DNA of 64,000 nt from Tamarix chinensis (Eukaryota > Streptophyta > Magnoliopsida > Caryophyllales > Tamaricaceae): NCBI GenBank assembly GCA_030549775.1, contig CM060181.1, forward strand, positions 35,682,563 to 35,746,562. Direction: 5' to 3'. Made by a program: the position numbers and the translations under genes. A model generated the notes under the pieces. It ran no database searches, had not been told where the DNA came from, and saw only the letters and a program-made list of their open reading frames with translations. Positions 1-13,200 of the stretch are shown one piece after another. Positions within the stretch are counted from its first letter, which is position 1, and every line of letters starts with the position of its first letter.

Positions 1-319
1 GATGCTAATAATTGAATGGTGGAAATGTAAGAAAAAAAAATGTGATCTTTATAGTGTAACAAGACATGAGATTTAATTGAAGTACCATAAAGAAAATAAG
101 TTTTTTTAGTGCAAATGGGTGTACAAGTAAAAGGAAAGTTCCCTAAGCACTATAATTAATTCATGACTTCTCATTGGTATCCTCATAGTGAGTATGGTAG
201 TTGTGTCCATCTAAGTATCTTACTTAATAATTCCTTATTTATTTGTTGTTTTATGTTGTTAAAATTCTATTTTCATGGAAGAATAAATAAGACATTCTGA
301 AGCTAATGGTTGTAATGAG

Positions 320-923
320 TAGCGTTGATCATGTTATTGGATGTCTGATGATCTGATCTGTTATCCGAATTGATCCGATTCGAAATATCAAATAACCAAT
401 ACAATATTTTTTTTCAAATAAAATATCTAATCCGATAAATAAAAGATCAAATAAATAGTATATCCAATCTGACAAATATAAATAATATCCGATCCGATAA
501 ATTATATACATATACACTCTAAATACTATTTATTTTTTATAAAATTTTATTTTATATAATCATCTATGTGATTGTATATGTGTATAATTTGAAATGAGTA
601 TTTATTGTAAGTAAATCTTATACTTTTTAATGGTTATTTTGATTAAATATTTATTTATTATCCAAAATTTGAAATTACTAATTAAATATAATATAATTTA
701 ATACTCAAATCAAATAATTAGATTATATTTGTTCAAATTAGATTAATTTTTTATTTTTTGATCGAATAAATTTTTATCCAATATTTCTCAATTGTAGCCT
801 GCTCAAAAGCTTTGGATATATAACAGATTATTTATTATCCGATCTGAAACCCTAGATATCCAAAGCTTTTTTTTTCGGATATCCAATACTTTTTACTAGA
901 TATCAGATCCATGAACACCCTTA
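320..923. mobile_element. hAT-type miniature element, copy 1 (decayed)
   Basis: The left end reads TAGCGTTGATCATG and the right end CATGAACACCCTTA, degenerate inverted copies of the TAGGGGTGTTCATG type ends seen in the other copies here. It is flanked by an imperfect 8-base duplication, gtaatgag (312-319) and gtattaag (924-931). The interior is AT-rich with scattered GATATCCGAT-like words and no ORF. The 8-base duplication and TIR fit the hAT superfamily. It is the most diverged of four copies. Confidence 0.75.
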
Positions 924-959
924 GTATTAAGTGGTGTGTTCTATATGACAGATCTTGAT

Positions 960-1196
960 ACTATTAGAAATATTCCTTCCTAAGATAGAGCTATTTAGGG
1001 ATAAACCATACGAGGAATTATTTCTTAGTCAAAGAAGAAATATTAAAAAGGTTTAAGAGTGTTTAAATATGAAAGATACAAAGCTTCTAATGGTTAATCA
1101 TTTAAGACTTTAATCCAAATTAACACCACATGTTAATGATGAAGAAAAGTATGTTAAGAGTATCATATGTAACTGTAATTGGAAGAATTATGTAAG

Positions 1197-1241
<45 letters not shown>

Positions 1242-1663
1242 TTATGAAAATGGCTTATGAATGGACATTCAAGTACTTACTTACGATATGGGGGTACATC
1301 TACTACACTTTTTAGACTTTACGACTTAGATTTAGATGATATATATAATGAGAAATCAGAAACAATGTTTAATATTTTTATGGGATGATAATTGTTGGCA
1401 TACTTGTATATAATGTGCCATCAAATACAGAGGGAGAGTATGTAACCCTGATAGAAACATTCAAAGAAGTTGATTGGCTTAGAATATTGGTAGGTGAAAT
1501 CATATCTCTTGATGGTGTTGTGGTGGCTCATTTTGATAATCAATGTGTAACTCATTGCATTGGGAAACAAAATTTATATCACACAATAACTAAACACATT
1601 GATGCAATTTATTCAAGGTATAGTTGTAACAACTCATTTGTAGAAACCCTAATTATAAGCTAG
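960..1663 (+). pseudogene. Ty1-copia polyprotein fragment (end of RT and RNase H), broken
   Basis: Translated pieces in shifting frames follow the order of a copia pol. ELFRDKPYEELFLSQRR near 990-1045 is the RT tail, and LRVSYVTVIGRIM near 1155-1193 matches the conserved region before RNase H. The open frame 1385-1663 holds NTEGEYVTLIETFKEVDWLR and YHTITKHID, typical of copia RNase H. Frameshifts, stops and an AT microsatellite at 1198-1239 break it. No LTR was identified on either side. It is an inactive remnant, and its left edge sits against hAT copy 1. Confidence 0.8.
1198..1239. repeat. (AT)n microsatellite
   Basis: About 21 uninterrupted AT units, inside the copia remnant. Confidence 0.95.
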
Positions 1664-2105
1664 AAACTATATATAATTAGTTATAATATGTATTTCATGA
1701 CGTTATGTGCTAAATGTATTAGTTTTATGTATAGTATTATGGAATATTATATATATAAATTTAATCAGGTTAAAATTTTTGATGGAATTTGGTTTACTAG
1801 TTTTAACGGTAGTTGGGACATCGACCTGTATCTATGTTTATTGAGAAACTAGTAACCAGATTTTTTTTCTAGTTCAGCTTTTCTAAATAGTATCCCTACC
1901 CTAGTTAGACTGTTGTTCTTCTACTACCTTTATTCCCTGACATAAAATTCTCCCCTATGCCATCTTTCCCCTACATGTTGTCTCTGCTCCATGTTCCTCT
2001 CATGCATGTCTGCTTGTTCTATCACACACCATTATCCATATAATCTTCCCCATCCATCACCATTTTATGTCTTGAATTCCACAAAGGCAAGGCCCTGTTT
2101 TGTGA
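1664..2105. other. AT-rich intergenic stretch, no gene seen
   Basis: No coding signal was found. It follows the copia remnant and could hold its decayed 3' end or LTR, but no LTR border can be shown. Confidence 0.5.
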
Positions 2106-2287
2106 TCTTCTTCTTCATCATCATCATCTTCTTCTTCTTCTTCTTCTTCTTCTTCTTCTTCTTCTTCTTCTTCTTCTTCTTCTTCTTCTTCTTCTTCTTC
2201 TTCTTCTTCTTCTTCTTCTTCTTCTTCTTCTTCTTCTCCTCCTCCTCCTCCTCCTCCTCCTCCTCCTCCTCCTCCTCCTCCTCCTCT
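2106..2287. repeat. Compound (CTT)n-(CTC)n microsatellite
   Basis: Roughly 125 bases of CTT (GAA on the other strand) switch at about 2236 to some 50 bases of CTC. The whole is a near-perfect homopyrimidine tract of about 180 bases. Long open frames across it are artefacts of the repeat. Confidence 0.97.
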
Positions 2288-5165
2288 TGTTTGTTCCCAC
2301 CATATCATCATCATCACCATAGCCCCTCGCCATCAACAACCACTAAGCACCACCATTATCCCATGAAAACCGTGAGGGCTACCTCCCCATCATGTCCCTT
2401 ATCTTTTCCCAATCATCACCACCACAAACCATTTCTTTTCCTTTATCTCTTCATGATCTACTTCAATTTTCATTAAGGAACAATCTTGTGCTTCCTCACG
2501 AAGCACACACACAACCCATGTGTTTTTCTTCTCATTTATTTCCTCACACGTTGATGTGTTTCTCTCCTTATTTTCTCATTACGCCTGTATGCACTCCACA
2601 CACCATGTCCCTTTGTGTTTCATGATCTCGACCCATGCATGCATTGCATGTAAGATCATGCCTTCAATCTTTTCCTGTCATGGCCGAGCTCAGCCCATGT
2701 TAGTTCTTCATTCATCTTGCCCCTACATCTAACACCACCAATGCATCACTCTTTATTGCAACAAGAACAACCAATCTTCCCTCCTTAGCAACACTCACAA
2801 GTCTTTTTGTCCCCTATTTTGCAATGCCATCTAGTGTTGTTGCCCTCATTCACTTGTGAGTGATTTTTTTGTCACTATTCCTCGCCCTTGTAGTGTGACT
2901 TTGTGCCATTTTTGCTTTGTTATTGCCTCATGTAATTCCTTTGCTCTATTCATTCTCTAACTTTTTTCCAAGTTCCTTTAGCTTATTATGGTTATTATTG
3001 TGCTATATTAGATGCTATTGTATGTGTTGTTGGGTGTTGATTGTTTACGTAACCCTTGAGTACAATGGAGAAGATGATTTGTTGTGCTTTTGTGTAGCTT
3101 AAATTTAGGTAAATCCAATCACTCGTGAGATAGTAGAATTTATGTGCGAGCACGATAGGTTATTTATATATATAATCATGATAGGATTTTATATTATGTA
3201 AATTTTATGAAATGCATGATCAAATGATAATATGCTCTTAAATAGTTAGTATTTATGTTCGACTTACTATTAATTATGAGTGATATTTATGTATAATTTG
3301 TTAAACAGTAACGTATGCATGTCTAGGATTTTACTAGCATTTGACCTTGCTAGGATATCATGTTTATGCTTTGCATTTTATGATTGTCATTTCATGTGTA
3401 GCTAAATTTGATACAAATAGCCTGATAGTATGTACACATGATTAGAATTAAAACACCATAATTAATACTCACATATGCTAGGGTAGAAACACCTCCTTGT
3501 TAACACCATAATTTTAATAGCAATCTTAAATATCATATCATGTTGAAAATATGTATGTAAGAGTTGCATGAACGTCAGAAATGTATGATTAAGATTTGTA
3601 CACATAAATTGCTAAATGTCTGCATAAATGAAAAATATAGTCAGTTGCTAAATCTTACAAGTTTACCAATATTCTAAAATATTGTAAATCTTATCTCTGA
3701 TAAATATTCATATTAATAATGTTTGGTATGAAATTGGGTAGAAATGGTGAAATTTGGGTTTTGAGGGCATTTTGATCATTTTTGAACTAATGCACCTAAT
3801 GTGAATAATCGGTCATAGGATGAACTTAGTATTGACTTTGACCTTGAGTTGTACCATTGACATGAGGACTGACTTGAATAGTTGAAAATAAAGAAAAAAC
3901 AGTCAAGTACGAAATTGAAAATTATTGTGCAGTATGTGGTATTTGTGATTACATCATAAATTATAAATATTTAAAGTAGAAGAGCTCGACTTTAGAAAGT
4001 TTTCTATTTCTAAGATTAGCTACCCATGATACAAGGTGTAGCCCTCATTTGAGTTTGATTCTTTGGCGTCTTATTGTGCCTCAGTAAGGATCTAGTCCAC
4101 TCTATATGTAACCTATAATCCCTATAAAAGATATCAATACTTGATGACTAGGTGACTAAGGTTAGAGGATATAATATTGTATATGTGCACCATTATTACT
4201 AGTCATATCACAATGTGCCTGGGTTTTAAAATAAGGGTATTGTGTTGACTTTGGGAACAAATATAACCGGGTTGTACTTCAGTGTCCTTGGATTGATTGT
4301 ATCCCCCTTGAATAATTAAAAATACAAGTAACTATTGTGTAAGCATAAAAATGGATTACTGTGGTTATGGTTTGGTATTTGCCTCTATACAATGCTTGGT
4401 TTGATGTATTGGTTCGGTAGTCTTCTCAGTGCCCTACCTTGGTATTTAGGATTGATTTGATTAGTCAGTATGGTCATGAATTTTGGTGTGAATATTTTGT
4501 GCTTTGAGATGATGTGAAGTGATTAAGTATGATTAGTTGTTAGCATGAGACTTTGATATTGTATATATTATCTCATGATTATTGTATATTGTTATGGCAT
4601 GTATTTTGTGCTTTGATCGCATTTTTAAATTAGTTTGTAATTATGTGCAATGTGAGCATACTACCTCTTGTGAGGTGTTGTGATTTACTCGGTACGAAGA
4701 AGCTGTACTGACCATATGAAGGAAATGAAGTGGTTCGAGGTGCATAATAGTGACAATGATAAATGGAGCTCTTGAAAAAAATATTATATTCTTGGAATCG
4801 ACTTATGGGTCTAAGAGTTATGGAAAGCTGGTGTTATACCTTTGGGTGCTGATTTTTGTTGTAATCGATTTTTCTTTGCACTCTTATATCCTTTTTTGTA
4901 TTTTAATTTTTATGGTTGTAAGGAGACTTATTTATCGGTAAGTTTTATCTATGTTATTATCCCTTGTTGTATTGTATAATAAGTATTAAATTAGAAGTGT
5001 TATTCTCCTTGGTAAGAACTATTTGTTATAATAACTTTTTTATACAAAGATAAAAACAAAAAATGATATTGTTTTCCCTATATCATAAATATTGTTTTCT
5101 TCTTCCTTTACATGCAAAGAAAGATAGAAATTTTAGTACAACTGTCCATATTCGACCAGGTGACA
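2288..5165. other. Anonymous intergenic DNA
   Basis: No convincing exon was found on either strand. 2290-2900 is pyrimidine-rich; the remainder is AT-rich. Short open frames lack family features. Around 4670-4740 the text resembles the noncoding end of a retroelement LTR, but no terminus or target duplication could be placed. Confidence 0.4.
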
Positions 5166-5170
5166 TGCGG

Positions 5171-5178
5171 TATAAAAG
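5171..5178 (+). promoter_or_regulatory. Candidate TATA box of the TBL gene
   Basis: TATAAAAG lies 506 bases before the chosen ATG, so use of this box would imply a leader near 470 bases. A weaker candidate, CATATAAC, lies near 5494. Between them and the ATG is a CCGTCCGTC-type simple repeat at about 5507-5537. No transcript evidence is available. Confidence 0.3.
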
Positions 5179-5676
5179 CCCTGACCGGTAACATTATCGG
5201 GCTTCGGGATATACCATAAATAAATGCTGGACTAATAAAGTTTTGTGAATCATCGGCCTGTATGAAATGTACGAGAATACCGTAAATGCAAGCATTATCT
5301 TTGGAATATGAAACTACTCAAGGCTAAGCTATTCCAATAAAATACCGAGGGACAAAGAAAATGAGAAATAATAATAATAAGGATGGAAAAAGTGCAGAAC
5401 AGAAAAGCGAAATGACAACACGTTTGAACGTATGCAGTGCGCCCCACCACAGAGGTCAGGAAAAACACGCGCAGGGCAAACACAGAGACCACCTCATATA
5501 ACACCATTCGTCCGTCCGTCCGTCGGCCCGTCCGTCCTCCCGTAGCTTCCCACCTCACCACCACAGCCGCGTCAACAGCAGTAGGACAAAAAAAAAAAAT
5601 CGTATTTTTCTATCATTCATTGGTTGCTGCCAGCCTTATCAAAAGAAAGCAAGCAAGCAAGCAGGTCAGTCACCGA

Positions 5677-7232
5677 ATGAAAATGGCACTTCTTTCTCTT
5701 CCTGAATCCGGTACTCCGGTTGTAGTATCTCCGTCGTCTTCATCTACATTTAGATCTTCTTCCTCTTCCGTAGGCCTCTTATCTGTCTTCCTCTTCCTCC
5801 TGCTGTTGATATTACTAGGCCATTACAGCTCACCTTCATCAGCCTTGTATCTAGCCTACCGACACAATCGGAATAAAAGCAACCAGCTCCATCAGAGACC
5901 ATTAACTCTAGGGTTTAACGAGACACAATGTAACATTTTTATGGGAAGCTGGGTATACGACGATACATACCCAATGTATCAATCCTCTCAATGTCCCTTC
6001 ATCGATCCTCAATTTAATTGCCAATTAAATGGCAGACCCGATTCTTCGTATCTTAAGTATTCTTGGATGCCTGCTACCTGTAAACTCCCCAGGTAATTAC
6101 TTTATTTCCTCTTCTTTTTTTTTTTTTCTAAACTGCGTTCTTTGTATTTACTCAGCCTGCGTTCTCAGCGGGTTCCATTTATGTTGGTTTGAATTATCAA
6201 TTGGAATGTCCCAACTCATGTTTCTTATTATTATTTATCTTGGCATACGGTGGTTTGTGGCGGCGCAGGTTTAACGGGGAGGAGTTTTTGTCGAGGATGG
6301 AAGGGAAGACTGTGATGTTCGTGGGTGATTCTCTGGGTAAGAATCAATGGGAATCATTGGCCTGTATGATCGCTGCTGGCCTTCCTCCTAATTCACCTAC
6401 CAAGGTTTCCAAAAGCGTGCCCCTTTCTACGATAAAGTTCGAGGTGAGTGCTCCGATCTCGTATCACCTCTCTCTATAATTTTTGCAGGTAATGGACCTA
6501 TAAGAATGCAGTAATATTTTACGGTTGGAATAATATTTTCGGCCCCGTTTTCGAAATATAAGGATTAATTTGGGAACATACGTCAAAAAACACAAGTTAA
6601 GTTGGTGAAGGTTATTAAAAGTCGAGTATTTTTATTTTATAGTTTCTTAATTATAGTCTTCTAGGACCATTTTTAGTGTCTTATTACCATTCCCAATATA
6701 TTAATTGTTATGGATACATTAAAAAAAAAAGAACATAATAATAATAATAATAAATTGAGCGATAACGATTTGTCTGCAATTCTTGTTTGTTTCTTGTATG
6801 TTTGGACCGGTTTCTCTGTTTTTGTGTTCCTCAAATATTGTAGAACGGAGATATTAGTTTTAAAATTTTAAACAATAAGATATAGGAAAGATACTGACGA
6901 TAGTTTTTTGTTTAATTAATTGGTTGCGTTTATCGGAAAAGCTGTCATCAAATTTTTATATAAAAAAGAAAATTATTTTAAAAAATAATTTTTTATTTTT
7001 TATTATATATATTAAATATTTTATTATTTTTTAATAAAGGATATTAATATAATTTTAAAGTCACTTTAATTATTTTATTAAAAAAAGTATATAAAATAAA
7101 TACGGAGGACTAACACTTAGCAGCATACGCATTTAATATGTATCTATCTTTAAATTAATATTATTTTAAAATGAAATCAAATATTGATCGATAATTAACT
7201 TAAGCATCGATGGTAGTAAAACTAAAACCGCC

Positions 7233-7269
<37 letters not shown>

Positions 7270-10200
7270 GTATCTATTGCCACTCGAATTATTGGAAGAA
7301 GTGCTCAGAGTTGAACGGGAGGAAAACTGGGCCGTTGCCAGCAAACATGCTTCTTCTTCTTCTTATTTTACTTTCTTTTTTTTTTTGACATATTATATTT
7401 TTTATTGGGCTGCCCGAGCGTCCGTAATTTCTGGCGTTTTGTTTCGGCCGATGATTTACACAGTACCCAACCAACGTAACCTGACCTGACGTTGGTATGC
7501 AATAGAAATAATTTGGAGCGGTGGTGGATTCTAGCTTGCCGAACTAAAAGTAGATATTTATTTCATCTTTTCGTAAGATGGACAAAAAAAAAAAAGGATA
7601 TTTATTCCCATGATTACATACATTCATTAGAGCATTTTCTACGGTCACAGCTAGGGGTGTGCAATGTCGGATATCCGTATCCGATCGGATATTTTTTTCG
7701 GATATCCGATCCGACCGGATATTCGATATCCCATATCCGAATCCGTATCCGAAACACCGGATATCCGAAACATCGGATATCCGAAATATCGGATCGGATA
7801 TCCGGTCGGATATCGGATATATCGGATTATTGAAAAAAAAATATTCGATTATTAAATTTACATATATAATCTATAACTAAAAAAAATTTTCAGCATAAAC
7901 ACTTGTTTAAATATTTAGCTTGCATACAAAAAGATAAAATACATGATTAATCATATCCAAAAAAAATTAGCGATCAAGATTTGTGAACAATGACACTCTA
8001 GAACTGTGGAACGACCTAAGTTAAGAGGTTCAAAAAATTTAGGAGTTTTTTTTCTGGTTTGGGTGCTTGCGTGTGCGTAGGTCGTGACCTATTTTACTAT
8101 TTGTAGAGTATGGATGTTTATTTTATACTTTAGTTTAGTAAATTATATTTGGACTCATGTATTATAGTAAAAAAATGATCCAAACTTGAAGATTGAAAGA
8201 AAAAAATCAGATTATAAATTAAATTATGCCTAAATATAACTCACTTATTCTTAAAACCGGATATTTTTTACGGATCGGATTATCCACTAAAAAATCGGAT
8301 CGGATATCCGCTCCGGTCAAACTTATATTTGACCGGATCGGATATCCGCTCCGCTTTTCAAAAACCGGATCGGATATCCAAAATTTCGGATCGGTTTTTT
8401 CGGATACCGGATCGGTTTTTCGGATCCCGGTTTTTTTGCACAGCCCTAGTCACAGCCTTACATCCCCGCCATTCTTCTTTTTTTTGTTCATTTTCCAATT
8501 TTGGGTCCACCACAAATCTTTTCTTCGGGATCTGCATCCCTTTTGGATTAGCCGTGTTTATTGTGTTATGATCATGCGCTGGATTATTAGTGTTTTCACT
8601 GGGAGTAGCTTTTGGAGCTTATATAAGCTAGTCAGCATGTTTGGTAGCATATTTTAACGAAGCGGAAGCTTTTTTGTTTTTTTTGGGGGGGGGGGACAGA
8701 AAATAACTCGTAAAACTAAACGGAAGATGTTAATTTAATTTCATTTAGGGATTTTTTTGGATCTGTTTATTAAAAATAATTATTTATTTTTAGCAAACAG
8801 ATTATTAATAATGAGTCGATATTTTTTTGTATTAAGGTTATGAGATACGAGTAGTGCTAATAAATAACCTCAAACAACGCAGGAGTACGACGTTGCAATC
8901 TCATATTATAAAGCACCGTACCTAGTGGACATAGATCTAGTACAAGGCAAGCGGGTGCTCAAGTTGGACGACATATCCGGCAACGGCAACTCATGGCGTG
9001 GGGTCGATGTTCTCGTCTTTAACTCCGGTCACTGGTGGGAACACACAGGTTCATTTCAAGGGTTAGTACTAGTAGTAGTAGTAGTATGAACCGGTAAATA
9101 CAAGCAAGTATTGTTAGGGTTAGGAGATTATTTATATATATATATACACACTCACACACACCCACCCACCTTTTGTTTAGGTTTGTTCCTAATTCTCGAA
9201 CGTTATGATATTTTTTGGTATCAGGTGGGATTATATGGAATCAGGAGGAAAGTACTATCAGGATATGGATCGCTTGACTGCTTTCGAACACGGGCTTAGG
9301 ACTTGGGCTAAATGGATTGATGCCAATATCGATGCTTCAAGTACGAAAGTTTTCTTCAAGTCCATCTCTCCTTCCCATTACAAGTAAGGCCCAAAAGCTC
9401 CACACTTTCTTCTCTCCGTCCCCCTCCCCCCTCTTCCTTTTCTTCTACAGTTAATTATGACTTTCCGTCTTTTTCAGCCTTTGTCTAGTAGCAGTACGTG
9501 TTGATTGGATCTAGTGTTTCGGCAGTAGTATATAATAATATGGAAATCGATCTAAAATGAACCAGTCATTGATATATATTCTTTTTATTCCTAAATACTT
9601 GATATCAAATGATAGTAAACTAACTCATTACGTGTTGCGTTTTAGAGGATGGGGAAGGTAATTAAGCATCTGCCATGGATCTATCCTTCCTTCCCCTGTC
9701 ACGATAATTAGTCCCTACTACTGCCCATCCTATGCTCTGGATGTAAGGTAGGGGCACATATTATTGTATTGAACTAGTGTGCATGTCGTGATGGACAGGA
9801 CACAACAGAGTAGTTGAAACACGAAAAAAGTCACGCATGCTATATAACGCAATATATTTACTGCCCTGCCCTGCCCAAGGGGAACGGACCAAGCTAGCTG
9901 GGAGTAGTCGGGGCGGTGCAGGGGTAGCTTGCCTGTTGTTAGAACTAGTAAGGACCCTCGAGGATCACACGCCAATTACTTAAGGAATATATATTGGACG
10001 GCTGTTTTTTGATTGAGGCGTATCTGATTCCGGAGGGTCCAGAAAACTTAGGTCTGGCATCATAGACTTTTACCTCATCGGGCCTTTTCAGAGAGTGTCC
10101 ATTAAACCAGTAACAATTTACTTACCTAAAAGTGGATCATAAAATTATTCTAGAAATTTATGCCTTAAAATCGACTTTACTTATATTTAGTTTCCAAATA

Positions 10201-13200
10201 ATAGCATACACACATAGAATCCAATTTTATTCCCACTTGACAAATATCCAAGTTTACAAACAAAATGGGGCCCCAGAGAGAGAATGAATGTGTCTGTTTC
10301 CACAACAGAACATTACATCCAGCAACAGCCCAAAATAATCCGAATTGCGTATCTTGAAACTGGCCCACATATTATTTACTCTGGCACCCCGAATCCTCAC
10401 GTACTATGAGGAACCCAAAACTGGGCTTAATCAGCCTACGTAAATGAGGACATGTTTAAAAATTTGTGTAAAATCTCATGACTGAGGGACCTGTCGCCTT
10501 AGTGTACAGGTCCGTCCGAGAATTGGTCCAAATGCTCTTAACTGAGACTGTCCCACATATTATAACGACCACTCAAGCTCTAATTTTTTCTTGATAAAAC
10601 TAATTAGTGGCCTCAGTTAACAGAACAGGGCCCAAAACAAGATTATCTAAACAAAGCCCAAAAAGAAAAAGAACAAAGCTCCCCCCTTGCGGATGCAGCT
10701 TTGGAAATGGCACGGGAGGAAAGAAGATTATTGGTGGCAGGTTTCCAAGATAAGAGGCTTTAAAGATAGAGACAGAAATACAAGATTTTTTTCACACGGT
10801 AGCTGCTGTCAGAAAAAAGAGAGCCACCATCAGCAGATTGTTAGTAAAGGGTCAGGAGGTTTTGGAGCCAGCGGAGATAAAGGTGGGAATCTTGTCTTTC
10901 TTCAAAAAGTTATACAAGAAACCGGATCTACCTCATGTGAGCATTTCTACTAATGGGTTCCAGAGATTATCAAGAGAGCAGAGTTGGAGGATGGATAGAG
11001 TCCCTTGTAGGGAAGGTATTCAGAAGGCGGTCTGGTCGTGTGACCCAGACAAAGCACCTGAATATGTTGGGTATCATATGGGATTTATTAGAAAGATGTG
11101 GGATGTAACTGGGGGAGAGTTCATAGATTTTGTTCTAGAGTTCTTCAAGACAAGTAGGTTACCACGGGCCCTTAACACTACTCTGATTACGCTGATCCCC
11201 AAAGTAGATGAAGCGGAGGAGGTACACCAGTTCAGACCTATTAGCTTAGTGGGTTGCATCTATAAGGTGGTATAAAAAATTACGGCTCAAAAACTGAACT
11301 AGATGATCAGTGATTTGGTTAGTGATTCTCAGGTGGCCTTTATTGAAGGAAGGAGCATTCTGGATGGGGCTTTGATAGCCAATAAGGTAGTCCAGTGGAC
11401 AAAGAAGAGGAGAGGAGTGGGAGGTGTAATGATTAAACTGGATTTTTAAAAGGCCTATGATAGCATCAGGTGGAATTTTGTGGATAGTATCCTAAGCATT
11501 ATGGGTTTCAGTAAGGTCTTTAGAGGATAGATTAAGGAGAGCATCACGACGGCGAGGATTTCGATTCTTATTAATGGAATACCTTCTAAACCTTTCGAGA
11601 TAGGCAGGGGGCTAAGACAATCACCTTTTTTATTTGTCCTAGTTGTGGAGGCATTTACTCAGCTCATAAGAAGAGGAGTGGAGAAAGGTCTATTACAGGG
11701 TCTTACAATGAGAAAGAATAATTGTATTGTCACTCACTTACAATTTACGGACGACACGATGGTCTTTTGTGGGGCGTCCTTGGAAAATATCAAAAATTGG
11801 AGAAGACTTCTGAACTGTTTCTTTTTATTATCAAGCCTTCGAGTTAATTTTGAGAAATCGGAACTTATTGGTCTGGGCGTGGATACAAGCTTTCAATTGG
11901 AGGTGGCAGGAATTATGAGTTGTAAGGTTGGATCGTTACCTATGAGCTATCTTGGTCTCCCATTGGAAGCAAATGCAAGCAGGAAGGAAGTGTGGAAGCC
12001 GGTAGTGGAAAAGATAAAGAAGAGACTAGTTGGATGGAAGTCGAAAGTTCTATCAAGAGGAGGGAGACTAATTTTGATTAAAAGTGTGTTAAATAGTTTA
12101 TCGATGTACTATATGAGTTTGTTCAGAATCCCCAAGAGAGTAGTGAAGGAGATCATTAGTATCTAGAGGAATTTCTTCTGGAGGAGTAATGAAGAAAGGA
12201 AAAGCTTGTCTTTGGTAAGATGGGATGTAATTCAGAGACCCAAAGCATTAGGAGGGTTGGGTGTAGGGGATTTGATTATGAGAAATAATGCTTCACTCTT
12301 CAAATGGTGGTGGAGGTATTACATAGTGGGGGGAGCATCGTGGAAGAGTATTATCTCATCAATCTACTCGAGCGATCAGTTTGGCTGTCTAGATATCCCA
12401 GATGATCATAGAGGGTAGACACCTTGGAGGGACATTGTTCAGATAGGTCGCAGGAACCAAAGTATCATTTTAGGGCTAAAGATTGAACTTGGAGACGGGA
12501 AGCGGGTCAAATTCTGGCGCGATGACTGGATAGGGCATTGAGTATAGAGTAGCCGGTTCCCTAGACTCTTTATGGTGTAAGATCAAAAAGATGATAGAGT
12601 GGCGGACATGGGAAGATGGGAAGGAGCACAATGGAATTGGAACCTCAAGTGGAGAAGACACCTTTTTGTCTGGGAAGAGGGCCAAGCAGAGCAGCTGAGA
12701 AGCTTCATTCAGCAGTTTCATCTGAGAGAGAGTAGGCAAGACACGATCAGATGAGAGGATGATGCTACCAGAATTTTTTCTGTGAGATCGTTCTGTCAGG
12801 TTTGTTATCAGAGGACAGTTGGGGAAAGCCAGAATCCAAGTATTTCAAGCTTAATGTGAGGTAGTGTAGTACCACCGAGGATGGTGCTTATGCCTTGGTT
12901 TACGGTTCAACACAGACTTAACACCAGAGACAGATTGGTTAGGTTACGAATTATTGAAGAAAATGAGGTAAAGTGTCCGTTCTGTCAGATAGAGGAGGAA
13001 TCGATCAATCATATATTTTTTTTGCATTGTAAAGTAACTGGGAGACTGTGGTATGAGCTTTGTGATTGGATCAAGTGCGAATGGGTGATACCAGAAATAA
13101 TAGATAAGAATGCTCTGGCCTGGTTGGGTGTCCGTAAGAGAGGATGGAGGAAAGATATTTGGCAGGCAGCCTTTTTTGCAATTATAAGCACAATTTGGGA

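Noticed and set aside
1991..2476. 161-codon open frame, with Glu- and Arg-rich frames on the other strand
   Set aside because: Pure translation of the CTT/CTC microsatellite; no domain, and frames exist in several phases.
7492..8657. Open frames rich in [13 protein letters not shown] text
   Set aside because: Read-through of the CGGATATCC repeats of the hAT miniature element.
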